Below, one piece after another: positions 24,512-34,402 of a stretch of DNA of 64,000 nt; the first letter of the stretch is position 1, and each line of letters opens with the position of its first letter. The notes under the pieces were generated by a model that had not been told where the DNA came from, searched no databases, and saw nothing but the letters and a program-made list of their open reading frames with translations. The translations under genes were made by a program, and so were the position numbers. This stretch comes from Terrisporobacter mayombei (GTDB lineage Bacteria > Bacillota > Clostridia > Peptostreptococcales > Peptostreptococcaceae), in assembly GCF_020748465.1 (NCBI RefSeq), contig NZ_JAHZMP010000001.1, forward strand, positions 1 through 64,000. The letters are read 5' to 3'.

Positions 24512-25981
24512 TTAGTTTAACTCTTGTACTATCTTTTTAACCAATAGATTTATTAATTCTTCTTTATCCATAGAACAAAGACTTGAAGAATCCACCTTAG
24601 GTGCATTTTGTCTAAGTTCATCTATTTCTTTTACTCCATATGCTACCTTTTTAATATTTATTAAATCAAGTGGTCCTACATTGTTTGAAGTTGAACTTCC
24701 GCCTATAGCTCCACATCCTAATGTTAGAGCTGAAGCTATATTAGTTGAACCACCTATTCCTCCAAGAGCTGAAGGTGTATTTACCATTATTCTAGATACC
24801 GGCATGCTAAGTGCAAATCTTTTTACTAATTCTTCATCTTTTGCATGCATTGAGAATGTATGTCCTGCTCCTTCATTTAATAAGATTTCTATACATCTTT
24901 TCTCCACGTCATTAACATTTTCTTCTACATAAAATGCAAGTATCGGTGCAAGTTTTTCTCTAGAATAAGCTACATCATGCCCTACTTTAGTTTCTCTTGC
25001 TATTAAAACTTTAATACTAGAGTCTACATTTTCTAAATTTGCAAGTTTTGCTATTACTTGAGCACTTTTTCCAACTATTTGTGGATTCATAGTACCATTG
25101 GCTCTTAATATAAATTCAGATAATTTTTTAGCTTCTTCATCATTTAATAAATATGCTCCTTGATTTTTAAGCTCATTTATAACTTTCTCTTCCATAGATT
25201 TTTCAATAACTATTGATTGTTCTGATGCACATATAACACCATTATCAAAAGTTTTAGAATCTATAATTCTTTTAACTGCTAAGCTTACATCACAACTTTT
25301 ATCTATAAATGCTGGACCATTTCCAGGACCTACTCCTATTGCTGGTGTTCCTGATGAGTAAGCAGCCCTTACCATTGGTTCTCCACCTGTTGCTAATATT
25401 AATTTAGTGTCTTTATGTTTCATTAATTCATTAGTTGCTTGTAGTGTTGGTATTGTTATACATAATATAGCATCTTCAGGACATCCTGCACTTATAGCTG
25501 CCTCATTTATTACTCTCACAGTTTCAAGTATACATTTTTTAGCATTTGGATGTGGTGAAAATACTATTGTATTTCCTGCTTTTATAGATATCATAGCTTT
25601 ATATATTACTGTTGAAGTTGGATTGGTTGAAGGTATAAGACCTGCTACCACTCCTACTCCTGTTGCTATATCTATAGTTTTTATATCTTTATCTTCACCT
25701 ATTATTCCAACTGTTTTTGTATCTTTTAATGTTTCATAAACCATTTTAGAAGCAAATATATTTTTTACTATTTTATCTTCATACTTTCCAAATCCAGTTT
25801 CCTCATTTGCAATTTTTGCTAATTTATCTGCATTTTTATAAGCTTCATCAGATATTGCTTTTACTATATTATTTATTTTTTCTTGGCTCATTTTACTAAG
25901 TTTTTTTTGAGCTATTGTTGATCTTTTTAAAAGATTTCTTACCTCTTGTATAGATAATAAATCTTTGTCTGAAAGTGTCAT
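24512..25981 (-). CDS. eutE: Acetaldehyde dehydrogenase (acylating) EutE
   Basis: The protein has 489 residues. The N-terminal helix (LSDKDLLSIQEVRNLLKRS) is a likely encapsulation signal. The aldehyde dehydrogenase core shows GLIPSTNPTSTVIYKA, GVGPGNGPAFID and the catalytic cysteine in NGVICASEQS. It oxidises acetaldehyde to acetyl-CoA with CoA and NAD, feeding PduL. It starts 2 bp after the EutK-like stop. Confidence 0.94.
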   Translation of the reverse strand: MTLSDKDLLSIQEVRNLLKRSTIAQKKLSKMSQEKINNIVKAISDEAYKNADKLAKIANEETGFGKYEDKIVKNIFASKMVYETLKDTKTVGIIGEDKDIKTIDIATGVGVVAGLIPSTNPTSTVIYKAMISIKAGNTIVFSPHPNAKKCILETVRVINEAAISAGCPEDAILCITIPTLQATNELMKHKDTKLILATGGEPMVRAAYSSGTPAIGVGPGNGPAFIDKSCDVSLAVKRIIDSKTFDNGVICASEQSIVIEKSMEEKVINELKNQGAYLLNDEEAKKLSEFILRANGTMNPQIVGKSAQVIAKLANLENVDSSIKVLIARETKVGHDVAYSREKLAPILAFYVEENVNDVEKRCIEILLNEGAGHTFSMHAKDEELVKRFALSMPVSRIMVNTPSALGGIGGSTNIASALTLGCGAIGGSSTSNNVGPLDLINIKKVAYGVKEIDELRQNAPKVDSSSLCSMDKEELINLLVKKIVQELN

Positions 25982-25983
25982 AT

Positions 25984-26616
25984 CTATTTATCTCCTTTAC
26001 TTAGATTTTCAATTATCTGTATTAATTCTTCTTTTTTTAATGAATTTAAATCTTTGTTAGTAAAAGAGCTATCTAATTTTTTTATTAAAGATTTTAATTC
26101 CTTTACTTTTAGCTTTGATAAATATTCTTTATCAAATTCCTTTTTTTGCTCTTTATCTTCTATCTCTATATTTTTTATATCTTTTTTTTCATTTTCTATA
26201 TCTAAGCTATTGTTTAAATTATTTAAAGAAGAATCCAAATCTTTAGCCTTTTCTTCTTCTAATTTTTCTTCAATTGGTTCTTCTTTTATAAGTGGTATTT
26301 TTGTATCTAAATCTTTAGGCTCTTCTTTTATATTTATTTTAGGTTCTTCTTTTTTTAATAAAATATTTCCTACAGATTTATCTATTCTTGGTATTACATG
26401 AGTCGATCTTAATTTTCCAATTTGTAATACAGCATTTTCGGCCGCTTCAACTGCTGATTTAACTGCACCTACATCTCCACTTATTATTAGTGTAACTATT
26501 CCACTTCCTACTTTCGTGATATCTAATAAATTTACATTAGCAGATTTTAAACTTGCATCTCCTGCTTGTATTGCAGCAACATATCCTATAACCTCAACTA
26601 AACCTATGGCGTTCAT
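25984..26616 (-). CDS. EutK-like shell protein with charged linker and C-terminal helical tail
   Basis: The protein has 210 residues. Residues 1-85 are a BMC domain (MNAIGLVEVIGYVAAIQAGD, GSGIVTLIISGDVGAVKSA, STHVIPR). Residues 95-165 are a very charged Lys/Glu linker. Residues 165-210 (YLSKLKVKELKSLIKKLD, LKKEELIQIIENL) look like a small helix-extended-helix domain of SAP/Rho-N type. In E. coli, EutK also carries a C-terminal nucleic-acid-binding-like domain after its BMC domain, so this is a functional analogue. It overlaps no gene but starts 5 bp after eutL. Confidence 0.8.
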   Translation of the reverse strand: MNAIGLVEVIGYVAAIQAGDASLKSANVNLLDITKVGSGIVTLIISGDVGAVKSAVEAAENAVLQIGKLRSTHVIPRIDKSVGNILLKKEEPKINIKEEPKDLDTKIPLIKEEPIEEKLEEEKAKDLDSSLNNLNNSLDIENEKKDIKNIEIEDKEQKKEFDKEYLSKLKVKELKSLIKKLDSSFTNKDLNSLKKEELIQIIENLSKGDK

Positions 26617-26621
26617 TTATA

Positions 26622-27275
26622 TTAAAATCCTGTTGGATTATCAGCTACTGATTTTACTGCTTCAGCAAAAGCATCACATGCTGCTTTACAAGCTGATTGA
26701 GAACCTGTAAGTAGTGCTCCTGCAAAGTTTGTTTCTGTTGGTGGTTCAAATAATACACACATAGATACGTCTGCTGCTTTTAGAGCTGCATCTAATCCAT
26801 ACATAGCTTCAAGTGGTGGTGCTACTAAATAAGCTAGTGGCTCACCTTCTTTTATTCCTGCTGTTTCAGAAAGATATGTTCCTGTTCTTGATACACAATA
26901 AGCATAGTATGCTATTGAATCATCTTCATTAGCACTTATAAAAGTTGAACCATTTTCCATAAAATCAACTATTGCATTTAATCCACTTCTTACTTCTGCT
27001 GGACTTGGTCCTGCTATTATACCTATTACTTCTCCAGCTAATTTAGTTGAAGCATTTGCTGCTCCTGCATACATAGATTTTGCATATACTACATCAACTT
27101 CGGCTGATTTTGTAGCTTCATCAAGTGCAGTATATGTTACATCATCACTATCTGAAGTTATAAGGCCTAAACTTTTATGATGTGATTTTAAATTTAATTT
27201 TTTCTCCATTTCCGGACTAACATTTGATATTATTTTAATTCCTAATATATTAGGACGAATTACATCGTTTTTCAT
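26622..27275 (-). CDS. eutL: Tandem BMC shell protein EutL
   Basis: The protein has 217 residues. NDVIRPNILGIKIISNVSPE opens the first permuted BMC domain. DVVYAKSMYAGAANASTKLAGE and EGEPLAYLVAPPLEAMYGLD are EutL hallmarks, and the C-terminal FAGALLTGSQSACKAACDAF segment completes the second domain. The trimer has a gated pore for substrate or cofactor passage. It follows eutC in the operon. Confidence 0.94.
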   Translation of the reverse strand: MKNDVIRPNILGIKIISNVSPEMEKKLNLKSHHKSLGLITSDSDDVTYTALDEATKSAEVDVVYAKSMYAGAANASTKLAGEVIGIIAGPSPAEVRSGLNAIVDFMENGSTFISANEDDSIAYYAYCVSRTGTYLSETAGIKEGEPLAYLVAPPLEAMYGLDAALKAADVSMCVLFEPPTETNFAGALLTGSQSACKAACDAFAEAVKSVADNPTGF

Positions 27276-27296
27276 ATTTCATACTCCTTTAGGTTA

Positions 27297-28187
27297 TTAT
27301 TTTAGGTCTATTCCTGAAGCTTTTTTATCTAACATTGTTTTTATAAGTTCAGCTATATGAGCTCCTGCTTCAACTGGGTTTGTTCCACCTTTGTGAATAT
27401 TTGATATAACTGTTCTTTTGGCTTCTGACATTCCTATGTATGGCTTATATGCAATATATGCTGACATTGATTCTGCTGTAACTAATCCTGGTCTTTCACC
27501 AACTAACATGCATACAACTTCACAACCTAATTCTTCTCCTAAGTGGTCCATTGCTCCAACTCTACAATGTTTTATAAAAACTAATTCCCCACATTCTATA
27601 CCATACATTTTTAAACCTTGCTTTATAGCTGGTACACAATCTCTTAAATTTGCTTCTATTGCTGATGAACTTAGTCCATCTCCAACTACCATTAATACCT
27701 TTTGATTTGTTCCTATTTTGTCTTTTAATCTACTTATAGTTTCTTTTGAGAACTTCCTTCCAAGATCTGGTCTTGTTAAGTATTCATCTTTATCCTTACA
27801 TAATGTTTCTATTTCAAACATATTATTTTCTTTTATAAAATCTTCACTTACATATGAAAATACTGCATCTTGTGCTGCTGCATGATCTGCTCTAAATCTT
27901 AAAATCGTTTCTGTTTTATATCTAGCACCAGCTTTACCTATTCCTATTCTTGCAGGAGTTTTAGATTTCATATCTAAGTAACTTTCTGCATCTTTAGGAT
28001 TAGTAACTAATAATTGTTTCTTTATATCTACTTTTGTTATATCATCTATACATGCATTGTTATCTACTGTACAGTTAGTCATATTACTTACCTGCTTCAC
28101 TGTTTCTTTTATAGTATTTTTATCTATATCTTGTACCATTTGACCAACTAATTGTTCTACTAATGCTTTTAATTCTTTTTCATTCAT
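27297..28187 (-). CDS. eutC: Ethanolamine ammonia-lyase small subunit EutC
   Basis: The protein has 296 residues. The N-terminal helix ([20 protein letters not shown]) resembles an encapsulation peptide. The conserved core is visible in [54 protein letters not shown] and [18 protein letters not shown]. With EutB it binds adenosylcobalamin and cleaves ethanolamine to acetaldehyde and ammonia. It follows eutB by 16 bp. Confidence 0.95.
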   Translation of the reverse strand: MNEKELKALVEQLVGQMVQDIDKNTIKETVKQVSNMTNCTVDNNACIDDITKVDIKKQLLVTNPKDAESYLDMKSKTPARIGIGKAGARYKTETILRFRADHAAAQDAVFSYVSEDFIKENNMFEIETLCKDKDEYLTRPDLGRKFSKETISRLKDKIGTNQKVLMVVGDGLSSSAIEANLRDCVPAIKQGLKMYGIECGELVFIKHCRVGAMDHLGEELGCEVVCMLVGERPGLVTAESMSAYIAYKPYIGMSEAKRTVISNIHKGGTNPVEAGAHIAELIKTMLDKKASGIDLK

Positions 28188-28203
28188 ATAAAATACCTCC
28201 TAT

Positions 28204-29565
28204 CTATAATAATGATGATGCATCTGAAGCTATATCAGTTAACTTGCCATTCTTAGAATATCCCATTTTTTCTAACCAAGCATCAAATTCTTTTATTGCT
28301 GTTAATCCAAACATTTCTCTAAGCGATGCTGTATCATGATATCCTGTTGTTTGGTAGTTAAGCATTACATCATCTCCATGAGGTATTCCCATAAAATACG
28401 TACATCCTGCTGCTGTTAATAATATTGCTAAATTCTCTATATCATTTTGGTCTGCTTTCATATGGTTTGTATAGCAAACATCAACTCCCATAGGTAGCCC
28501 ACTTAATTTACCCATAAAGTGATCTTCAAGACCTGCTCTTGTTACTTGCTTAGCATCATATAAATATTCAGGTCCTATAAATCCAACAACTGTATTTACT
28601 AAAAATGGCTCAAACTTTTTAGCGAAACCATAGCATCTAGCTTCCATTGTTACCTGGTCTATTCCATGATGAGCTTCTGATGAAAGTTCTGAACCTTGTC
28701 CTGTTTCAAAGTACATTACATTAGGACCTGTAGCAGTACCATGTTTTAGGGCTAATTGTCTAGCTTCTTCTAAAGTTGAACCATCAAATCCAAAAGCTTC
28801 ATTTCCTTTTTGAGAACCTGCTATAGATTGGAATATTAAATCTGCTGGCGCACCATTTTTTATTGCTTGCATTTGTGTTGTAACATGTGCTAGTACACAA
28901 ATTTGAGTTGGTATTTCATGTTTTTTCTTTACTTCATCAAATCTTTTTAATACTTTTGTAACACTTTCAACTGAATCATCAACTGGATTAAGTCCAAGTA
29001 CTGCATCTCCTATACCAAAAGTTAGGCCTTCTAAAAGTGATGCTAGTATTCCATCAGGATCATCTGTTGGATGGTTTGGTTGAAGTCTTGCTGATAATGT
29101 TCCCGGCTCACCTATTGTTGTATTACAATGAGCTGTAACTTTTATCTTTTTAGCTGCATAAACTAAGTCCATATTTGACATTATTTTAGTAACAGCTGCT
29201 ATCATCTCAGAAGTTAAACCTTTTGATACTCTTTTTATATCTAAACTAGTTGTATTACTATCTAACAACCATTCTCTAAATTCTGATACTGTGAAGTCTT
29301 TTATTTCTTCATATATTTTTTCATTTACACCATCTTGAATTATTCTTGTTACTTCATCTTCTTCATAAGGTACTGCTGGATTATTTCTTATATCCTCCAG
29401 TTTTATGTGTGATAAAACCACTTTTGCTGCAACTCTTTCTTCTGCTGAATTTGCTGCTATTCCTGCTAATTTATCTCCTGATTTTTCTTCATTAGCTTTG
29501 GCCATTACATCGTATAAGTTTTTAAACTCATATGTGTGTCCAAATAATTTTGTTCTTAGAATCAT
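28204..29565 (-). CDS. eutB: Ethanolamine ammonia-lyase large subunit EutB
   Basis: The protein has 453 residues, the usual family length. MILRTKLFGHTYEFKNLYDV, NTTIGEPGTLSARLQPNHPT, TYFMGIPHGDDVMLNYQTTG and MEARCYGFAKKFEPFLVNTV are strongly conserved. It holds the active site of the B12-dependent lyase. It lies 15 bp downstream of eutA. Confidence 0.96.
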   Translation of the reverse strand: MILRTKLFGHTYEFKNLYDVMAKANEEKSGDKLAGIAANSAEERVAAKVVLSHIKLEDIRNNPAVPYEEDEVTRIIQDGVNEKIYEEIKDFTVSEFREWLLDSNTTSLDIKRVSKGLTSEMIAAVTKIMSNMDLVYAAKKIKVTAHCNTTIGEPGTLSARLQPNHPTDDPDGILASLLEGLTFGIGDAVLGLNPVDDSVESVTKVLKRFDEVKKKHEIPTQICVLAHVTTQMQAIKNGAPADLIFQSIAGSQKGNEAFGFDGSTLEEARQLALKHGTATGPNVMYFETGQGSELSSEAHHGIDQVTMEARCYGFAKKFEPFLVNTVVGFIGPEYLYDAKQVTRAGLEDHFMGKLSGLPMGVDVCYTNHMKADQNDIENLAILLTAAGCTYFMGIPHGDDVMLNYQTTGYHDTASLREMFGLTAIKEFDAWLEKMGYSKNGKLTDIASDASSLL

Positions 29566-29580
29566 CTAGTTACCTCCGTT

Positions 29581-31014
29581 TTAATTAAAAACTAATGTTT
29601 TTATTACTACAGGTAATACCTTACCTTGAGCTACTGGTTTTCCAATGTCGATATAATCTCCATTTTCAACCTTTATACTGTCTATACACACAATATCATT
29701 TTGATAATTTAACAGTGCATAAATTGCTTGCCCTAATACTTTTGCCATATCATTTTCTACAATTACTATAAATGGTAAATTATTTTTCATTATCTCTTGC
29801 ATTCCATTTACAAATCCCTTTGCATACTCTTGCACTTCTAAAAATGAAGGACTTACTTTACCTGTTATAGCAATAGCAACTCTTTGAATATCATTTTCTA
29901 ATTTAAACCAATTAAGTTTGTTTTTTATTGCTTCACTTATTCCATTTGCATCTTTATTTTCTTCTTCTAGTGATAATTTTAAAACTGGTAAATTTTTTAT
30001 AGGGAAAGTATCACTAGTATACGTAATTGTACTTCCACTTATATCCATAGTATGAGAACCTGCTCCTACTACTGTAGCTCTTATAGTTTCTTTTGATTTT
30101 ATTATGTTGATTTTATTTGTATATTTAGAATTTTTTATTGATTGACCAAGTAATATTCCTAAATCTCCATATTCAAAGTAATCATTTATTTCACCATCAT
30201 AATAAACAAAATCTGCTACTCCACCAGAAAAAGATATATTTTTAATTCCTTCATTTAATTTTATAGACTTATTAGTTACTATAAAGTTAAATAAAGGTGT
30301 TTTCTCTTTTAGTCCTATACTTTCAAATATTAAATCAGTCATTATATCAACTATTGGTTTTGTATTTTCAATAGTTGCAACTGTTCCTATTTTTAAATTA
30401 ATATTTTTATCTTCAATAATCTTTTGTATTTTAGAAGATATATAAGTTATTTTTTTTGTTTCTTTATCTATTTTTATAAGTCTTCCACCTATATCAAGAC
30501 ATCCTGTGTCTACAACTTCTCCTCTTTTAAATAGAGCTAAGTTACTAGTGCCACCACCAATATCTATATTTACAACAGTTGTAGAATTTTCTTTTGAATA
30601 AATATGAGCTCCAGCACCTTTTCCAGATATTATACTTTCCAAATCAGGTCCTGCTGTTGCTACTACAAAATCTCCAGCAAATCCACTTAAAGTATGTAAT
30701 ACATCATTTGCATTTTCTTTTCTAGCTGTTTCTCCTGTTATTATAACTGCTCCTGTATGTATATCTTCTTTATTTATATTTGCTAATTTGTATTCTTTTT
30801 GTACTATTTCTTTTATTTTTAATTTATCTATTTCATTATTTGAAATAAGAGGAGTAAAATAAACTTTGCTTTTATATATAATTTCTTTGTCTACTATACT
30901 TATTCTAGGCACTGAAAAATTTGATGCAGTATTTTCAACTATTAGTTTTGAAAATATCAGTTGAGTAGTACTTGTACCAATGTCAATACCAACACTTAAT
31001 AACTCTTCTTTCAT
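29581..31014 (-). CDS. eutA: Ethanolamine ammonia-lyase reactivase EutA
   Basis: The protein has 477 residues. It shows the actin/Hsp70-like ATPase pattern: [35 protein letters not shown] and [14 protein letters not shown]. EutA exchanges damaged cobalamin in EutBC using ATP. It starts behind AAGGAGGTG and follows a dual-hairpin ANTAR-controlled terminator, so eutA to eutQ should be expressed mainly when EutV is active. Confidence 0.94.
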   Translation of the reverse strand: MKEELLSVGIDIGTSTTQLIFSKLIVENTASNFSVPRISIVDKEIIYKSKVYFTPLISNNEIDKLKIKEIVQKEYKLANINKEDIHTGAVIITGETARKENANDVLHTLSGFAGDFVVATAGPDLESIISGKGAGAHIYSKENSTTVVNIDIGGGTSNLALFKRGEVVDTGCLDIGGRLIKIDKETKKITYISSKIQKIIEDKNINLKIGTVATIENTKPIVDIMTDLIFESIGLKEKTPLFNFIVTNKSIKLNEGIKNISFSGGVADFVYYDGEINDYFEYGDLGILLGQSIKNSKYTNKINIIKSKETIRATVVGAGSHTMDISGSTITYTSDTFPIKNLPVLKLSLEEENKDANGISEAIKNKLNWFKLENDIQRVAIAITGKVSPSFLEVQEYAKGFVNGMQEIMKNNLPFIVIVENDMAKVLGQAIYALLNYQNDIVCIDSIKVENGDYIDIGKPVAQGKVLPVVIKTLVFN

Positions 31015-31045
31015 ATTTTCACCTCCTTAGTTTAAGTATTTTTTA

Positions 31046-31157
31046 AACAAACAAAGAGGCTCAAAGTCACAATAAATTAAGTAAATAAAATAATTTTATT
31101 ACTTATCTTATCAATAACTTTAAGCCTCTTTGCTTAATTAAAACTACTACTTTGTAG
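31046..31157 (-). promoter_or_regulatory. ANTAR (EutV) antitermination leader before eutA
   Basis: The transcript first forms CUAC-AAAGUA-GUAG (31144-31157). It next forms AAGC-AAAGAG-GCUU (31122-31135), whose 3' arm overlaps the 5' arm of a terminator (31052-31131, AAGAGGCU / AGCCUCUU). Both six-base loops have A1 and G4, the recognition pattern of EutV-type ANTAR proteins. Confidence 0.85.
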
Positions 31158-31168
31158 ATGAGTTATTA

Positions 31169-31552
31169 TTATATTAATTTTTCATTTAATGTTATAGGTT
31201 GTATAGTTTGTTTTACCAATTTATATTCTTGAGTTATGGCTTTTATATCCCTAGTTGTCATTACTGTATTTAATGTTTTTATTACTCCTGGTTCATTTTT
31301 TTTAAGTGCTTTTTTTCCTACAACATTTTCATTGTAGATTGATTGATATTGAGGCTTTCCATGAGCTACTACATACGCTTCATCTTTATTAAAACTTAAA
31401 ACATCTATGAAAACATCACTTTCATAAAAGTTTGACATTAAATCTAACGTTTTTGAAACTTCTATTATTTTTTCTATTTCTTTGTCATTTAGTGATGTCT
31501 TTTCTTCACACATTTGTTTTATAGTTGAATTTGACTTACATAATGAACACAT
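31169..31552 (-). CDS. eutW: Truncated EutW: sensor domain only, no kinase
   Basis: The 127-residue product matches only the N-terminal sensor region of EutW/PdtaS-type kinases: CEEKTSLNDKEIEKIIEV, FYESDVFIDVLSF, ENVVGKKALKKNEPGVIKT, and QEYKLVKQTIQPI at the end. Full-length EutW has the dimerisation/phosphorylation and ATPase domains after this point (total near 470 residues). Here the frame ends with stacked TAA codons, directly followed by the eutA leader. The start ATG overlaps the eutV stop, as in intact eutVW pairs. Either EutV is activated by another kinase or the signal path is altered. Confidence 0.85.
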   Translation of the reverse strand: MCSLCKSNSTIKQMCEEKTSLNDKEIEKIIEVSKTLDLMSNFYESDVFIDVLSFNKDEAYVVAHGKPQYQSIYNENVVGKKALKKNEPGVIKTLNTVMTTRDIKAITQEYKLVKQTIQPITLNEKLI

Positions 31553-32130
31553 TATTGATTATCGTATCCTATTATAATCATCTTAGCAATTTCAAACATT
31601 GTAGTTCTTTTATCCATGCTAAGTCTTTTTATTTTTGTATACGCCTCATCTTCATCAATTTTAAACTCTTTTATGAGTATACCTTTAGCTCTTTCAATTA
31701 CTTTTCTTTCAGTTAGCTTCGAATTTACTTTTTCTAAATCATTTTTTATTTTTTTAAACTCGCTTACTTTACTTAAACACATTTCTATTGTGGGTATTAA
31801 TACTTTTTTACTTACCGGCTTTACTAAATATCCAAAAGCACCTATATCTTTGGCTTTTTCGATATATTCTTCTCCTTCAAATGAAGTTAATAAAAGTACT
31901 CCACCTGCAATATTTTCTTTAGCTATTATTTTACCTACTTTTATACCATCTAGCATTGGCATATCTATATCCATTATTACTAAATTAGGTTTATGTTTTT
32001 CACACATTGTAACAGCCTCGAATCCATCACTAGCTTCACCTATTATTTCATACCCACGTTCTTGTAAAATCTCTTTTAAATCCATTCTTATCATTGGCTC
32101 ATCATCAACTAATAATATTCTTTTGTCCAT
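31552..32130 (-). CDS. eutV: ANTAR response regulator EutV
   Basis: The protein is about 192 residues. I start it at MDKRILLVDDEPM behind GAGGTG. The receiver domain has the acidic pair D9/D10, phospho-acceptor Asp54 (VIMDIDMP) and LVKPVS. The C-terminal ANTAR domain (RKVIERAKGILIKEF, MFEIAKMII) binds dual-hairpin RNA and prevents termination. Three such sites lie in this operon. Its partner kinase gene is truncated. Confidence 0.94.
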   Translation of the reverse strand: MDKRILLVDDEPMIRMDLKEILQERGYEIIGEASDGFEAVTMCEKHKPNLVIMDIDMPMLDGIKVGKIIAKENIAGGVLLLTSFEGEEYIEKAKDIGAFGYLVKPVSKKVLIPTIEMCLSKVSEFKKIKNDLEKVNSKLTERKVIERAKGILIKEFKIDEDEAYTKIKRLSMDKRTTMFEIAKMIIIGYDNQ

Positions 32131-32144
32131 TGACTTCACCTCAC

Positions 32145-32582
32145 TTAAGAGTTTATGTTTTCTAAATAGTCAAACAAAGGTTCTAAACCAACCTCATCTA
32201 CTGTATCCACTTTAAATATTTGACTTACACCAGCTAATTTTAGTCTCTCATAAGCTGTATCTATTTGTCCTTTATTTACTTTATTTGTTTTTGTTATTAT
32301 ACCTATGACATCTTTTGAAAACATACTAGCAAAGCCTGGTGGTATATAATTTTCTTCTTGGGTTGGATCGTATACTAGAGATATAACTTTAGCATCTGCT
32401 GATGTTGTTATTAATGCATTGTATAATCTTCTATTTTCAATGTATTCTCCTGGTGTATCTATTGCACTATTGTAAAGATCTACTGATTGAGTTTTTTTAT
32501 ACTTTAATTGTAATTTATGAAGCTTTTGACATAGTGTTGTCTTTCCACTACCTGTTTTTCCTATAAATATTATTTTCTTCAT
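32145..32582 (-). CDS. eutP: EutP small GTPase-like protein
   Basis: The protein has 145 residues with a P-loop at the very start (IFIGKTGSGKTTL, residues 8-15). NSAIDTPGEYIENRRLY is the G3-type DTPGE motif, and GIITKTNKVNK replaces the usual TKxD. EutP/PduV-like proteins bind nucleotide and associate with microcompartments, and EutP has been linked to acetate kinase activity. It starts 1 bp after the eutS stop. Confidence 0.92.
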   Translation of the reverse strand: MKKIIFIGKTGSGKTTLCQKLHKLQLKYKKTQSVDLYNSAIDTPGEYIENRRLYNALITTSADAKVISLVYDPTQEENYIPPGFASMFSKDVIGIITKTNKVNKGQIDTAYERLKLAGVSQIFKVDTVDEVGLEPLFDYLENINS

Positions 32583-32583
32583 T

Positions 32584-32931
32584 TTAAGTCCTCGTTATTT
32601 TTGTTGATGAAAAGTTCAATATTTCACTTAATATATGTAAAACTTCATTTAATGCTGATTCTACAGAACTTACATCCCCACTTATAACTACTGATCCACT
32701 AAATCTATCTATAAATCCTAAAGATACATCAGATGCCTTTGTAGCAACATCTGCAGCTATTATAGATGCTTCACTTGGAGTTATTGTAAGTATTCCTATA
32801 GCGTCTTTTTTATCTATAACTAGCCCTAATTTTTTGTATATATCTTCATTTGGATTAGCTACAATATGTGCCAGTGTTACCTGCTTTCCTGGAACATATT
32901 CTTGAATTACTCTTTGCCTGTCTTTATTCAA
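32584..32931 (-). CDS. eutS: BMC shell protein EutS
   Basis: The protein has 115 residues. [21 protein letters not shown] is the EutS/PduU N-terminal extension, followed by a permuted BMC domain ([36 protein letters not shown]). The start is TTG in the position of the family Met, with GTGGA upstream. EutS forms bent hexamers. The leader contains an ANTAR-regulated terminator. Confidence 0.93.
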   Translation of the reverse strand: MNKDRQRVIQEYVPGKQVTLAHIVANPNEDIYKKLGLVIDKKDAIGILTITPSEASIIAADVATKASDVSLGFIDRFSGSVVISGDVSSVESALNEVLHILSEILNFSSTKITRT

Positions 32932-33060
32932 ATTAATCCACTGCTTTCTTTATGTTTTTAAATTAATTCAAGTTAATCACGCCGTTGTGATAATATTTCT
33001 TGATTTATTATTACCTTTATATATTTAATATATTCATGGGTTATTAACTTTAATTTTTAA

Positions 33061-33146
33061 AAAAAGAGGCCTCCAAAAGACAATATAAATACTATCTTTT
33101 TAGAAGCCTCATTGCTTTTTTACCAATAACATCTTTGTGATAAGTT
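33061..33146 (-). promoter_or_regulatory. ANTAR (EutV) antitermination leader before eutS
   Basis: A hexaloop AAAGAU on an imperfect stem (around 33129-33140) is followed by AAGC-AAUGAG-GCUU (33104-33117). That second hairpin overlaps a terminator made of GAGGCUUC and GGAGGCCUC (33061-33110), with U-run. A TTGACA at 33168-33173 may be the -35 box, though its -10 is weak. Confidence 0.8.
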
Positions 33147-33235
33147 AATTACATCACTTATTTTTGGTGTCAATATGTATTTGACTTTTTTGAAAAGCAT
33201 TTTCCTATTTTGTCATAATTTTTACTATTTTGTGA

Positions 33236-34366
33236 TTATTTAATTTTATTAAGTATATCTATTATATCTCTTTGAGTAGGTTGTTTCGGATTTGTTTTTG
33301 TACATCCATCTTTTATAGAAAGATCTGCTATTTCTTCTTCTAAAGAATTTATATCAGTTAAATTAACTTTACACTGCGTTAATTTAGTTGGAATATTTAA
33401 TTCTTTTTGTAATTTTTTTATCTCACTTACTAAGTTTTTAACCCCTACCCTTACACTAGAGGTGTTAAGTCCTAATAATTTTGATATATTAGCATATTTT
33501 TTTGAAGCTACTGTGTAGTCTGTGTTTGTATATCCTTGTATATTTGCATTATATTCTATTACATATGGTAATAATATTGCGTTACATCTTCCATGTGGAA
33601 TATGAAACTTTCCTCCTAATACATGCGCTATAGAATGATTTATTCCTAGAGATGTTTGGTTAAATGCCATTCCTGCTAAACAAGATGCATTGTGCATTTT
33701 TTCTCTAGCTTTTATATCGTTTCCATCTTTATATGCTCTTAATAAGTAATCAAACGTTAATTTTATAGCTTTTTCAGCTAATGCGTCAGAGAAATCGTTT
33801 GCTTCAGTTGATACATATGCTTCTATTGCATGTGTTAATACATCCATACCTGTATCTGCTGTTATAAAATTGGGTACAGTTCTTACAAGTTCTGGATCTA
33901 ATATTGCTATATCAGCAAGTAAATCATCTGATACTAATGGATATTTTTCTCCTTTTTGTTTATCTGTTATTACTGAAAAAGATGTTACTTCTGAACCTGT
34001 TCCACTTGTTGTTGGTATAGCTATAAATTTTACATCTTTAGATTGTATTATTTTTTTTGAAAAGTCCATAATAGCCTTTGATGCATCTATTGCTGAACCT
34101 CCACCTAGTGCTATTATTATATCTGGATTAGCATTTTTTACTACTTCTATTCCACTTACTATAGTTTCTATTGGTGGATCTGGTACTATATCACTAAATA
34201 TCTCATATGAATCTTTTTCTAAATTTACTAATATTTTATCTATTGCTTTTGATTTAATCATAAATGGGTCTGTTATTATTAATATTTTTTTATTTTTTAT
34301 TTCTTGTAGTACTTTTAATGAACCTTCTCCAAACTTTACTTTTGTTTTTATTTCAAAGTTGTACAA
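33236..34366 (-). CDS. eutG: Iron-containing alcohol dehydrogenase EutG
   Basis: The protein has 376 residues. The group III ADH motifs are present: GGGSAIDASKA, TTSGTGSEVTSFSVI and the metal-binding DVLTHAIEAYVS, NHSIAHVLGGKFHIPHGRCNA. It reduces acetaldehyde to ethanol and recycles NAD for EutE. It is the first gene of the operon and has its own ANTAR leader 37 bp upstream of the start. Confidence 0.93.
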   Translation of the reverse strand: MYNFEIKTKVKFGEGSLKVLQEIKNKKILIITDPFMIKSKAIDKILVNLEKDSYEIFSDIVPDPPIETIVSGIEVVKNANPDIIIALGGGSAIDASKAIMDFSKKIIQSKDVKFIAIPTTSGTGSEVTSFSVITDKQKGEKYPLVSDDLLADIAILDPELVRTVPNFITADTGMDVLTHAIEAYVSTEANDFSDALAEKAIKLTFDYLLRAYKDGNDIKAREKMHNASCLAGMAFNQTSLGINHSIAHVLGGKFHIPHGRCNAILLPYVIEYNANIQGYTNTDYTVASKKYANISKLLGLNTSSVRVGVKNLVSEIKKLQKELNIPTKLTQCKVNLTDINSLEEEIADLSIKDGCTKTNPKQPTQRDIIDILNKIK

Positions 34367-34402
34367 TTTAATCTTCCTTTCTTTGAATTTATTTATAAAA
34401 AC

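Noticed and set aside
31616..32215. Plus-strand frame of 199 codons across eutV
   Set aside because: Antisense shadow of eutV; the composition is Ser/Leu/Ile-rich as expected from reverse-complement bias.
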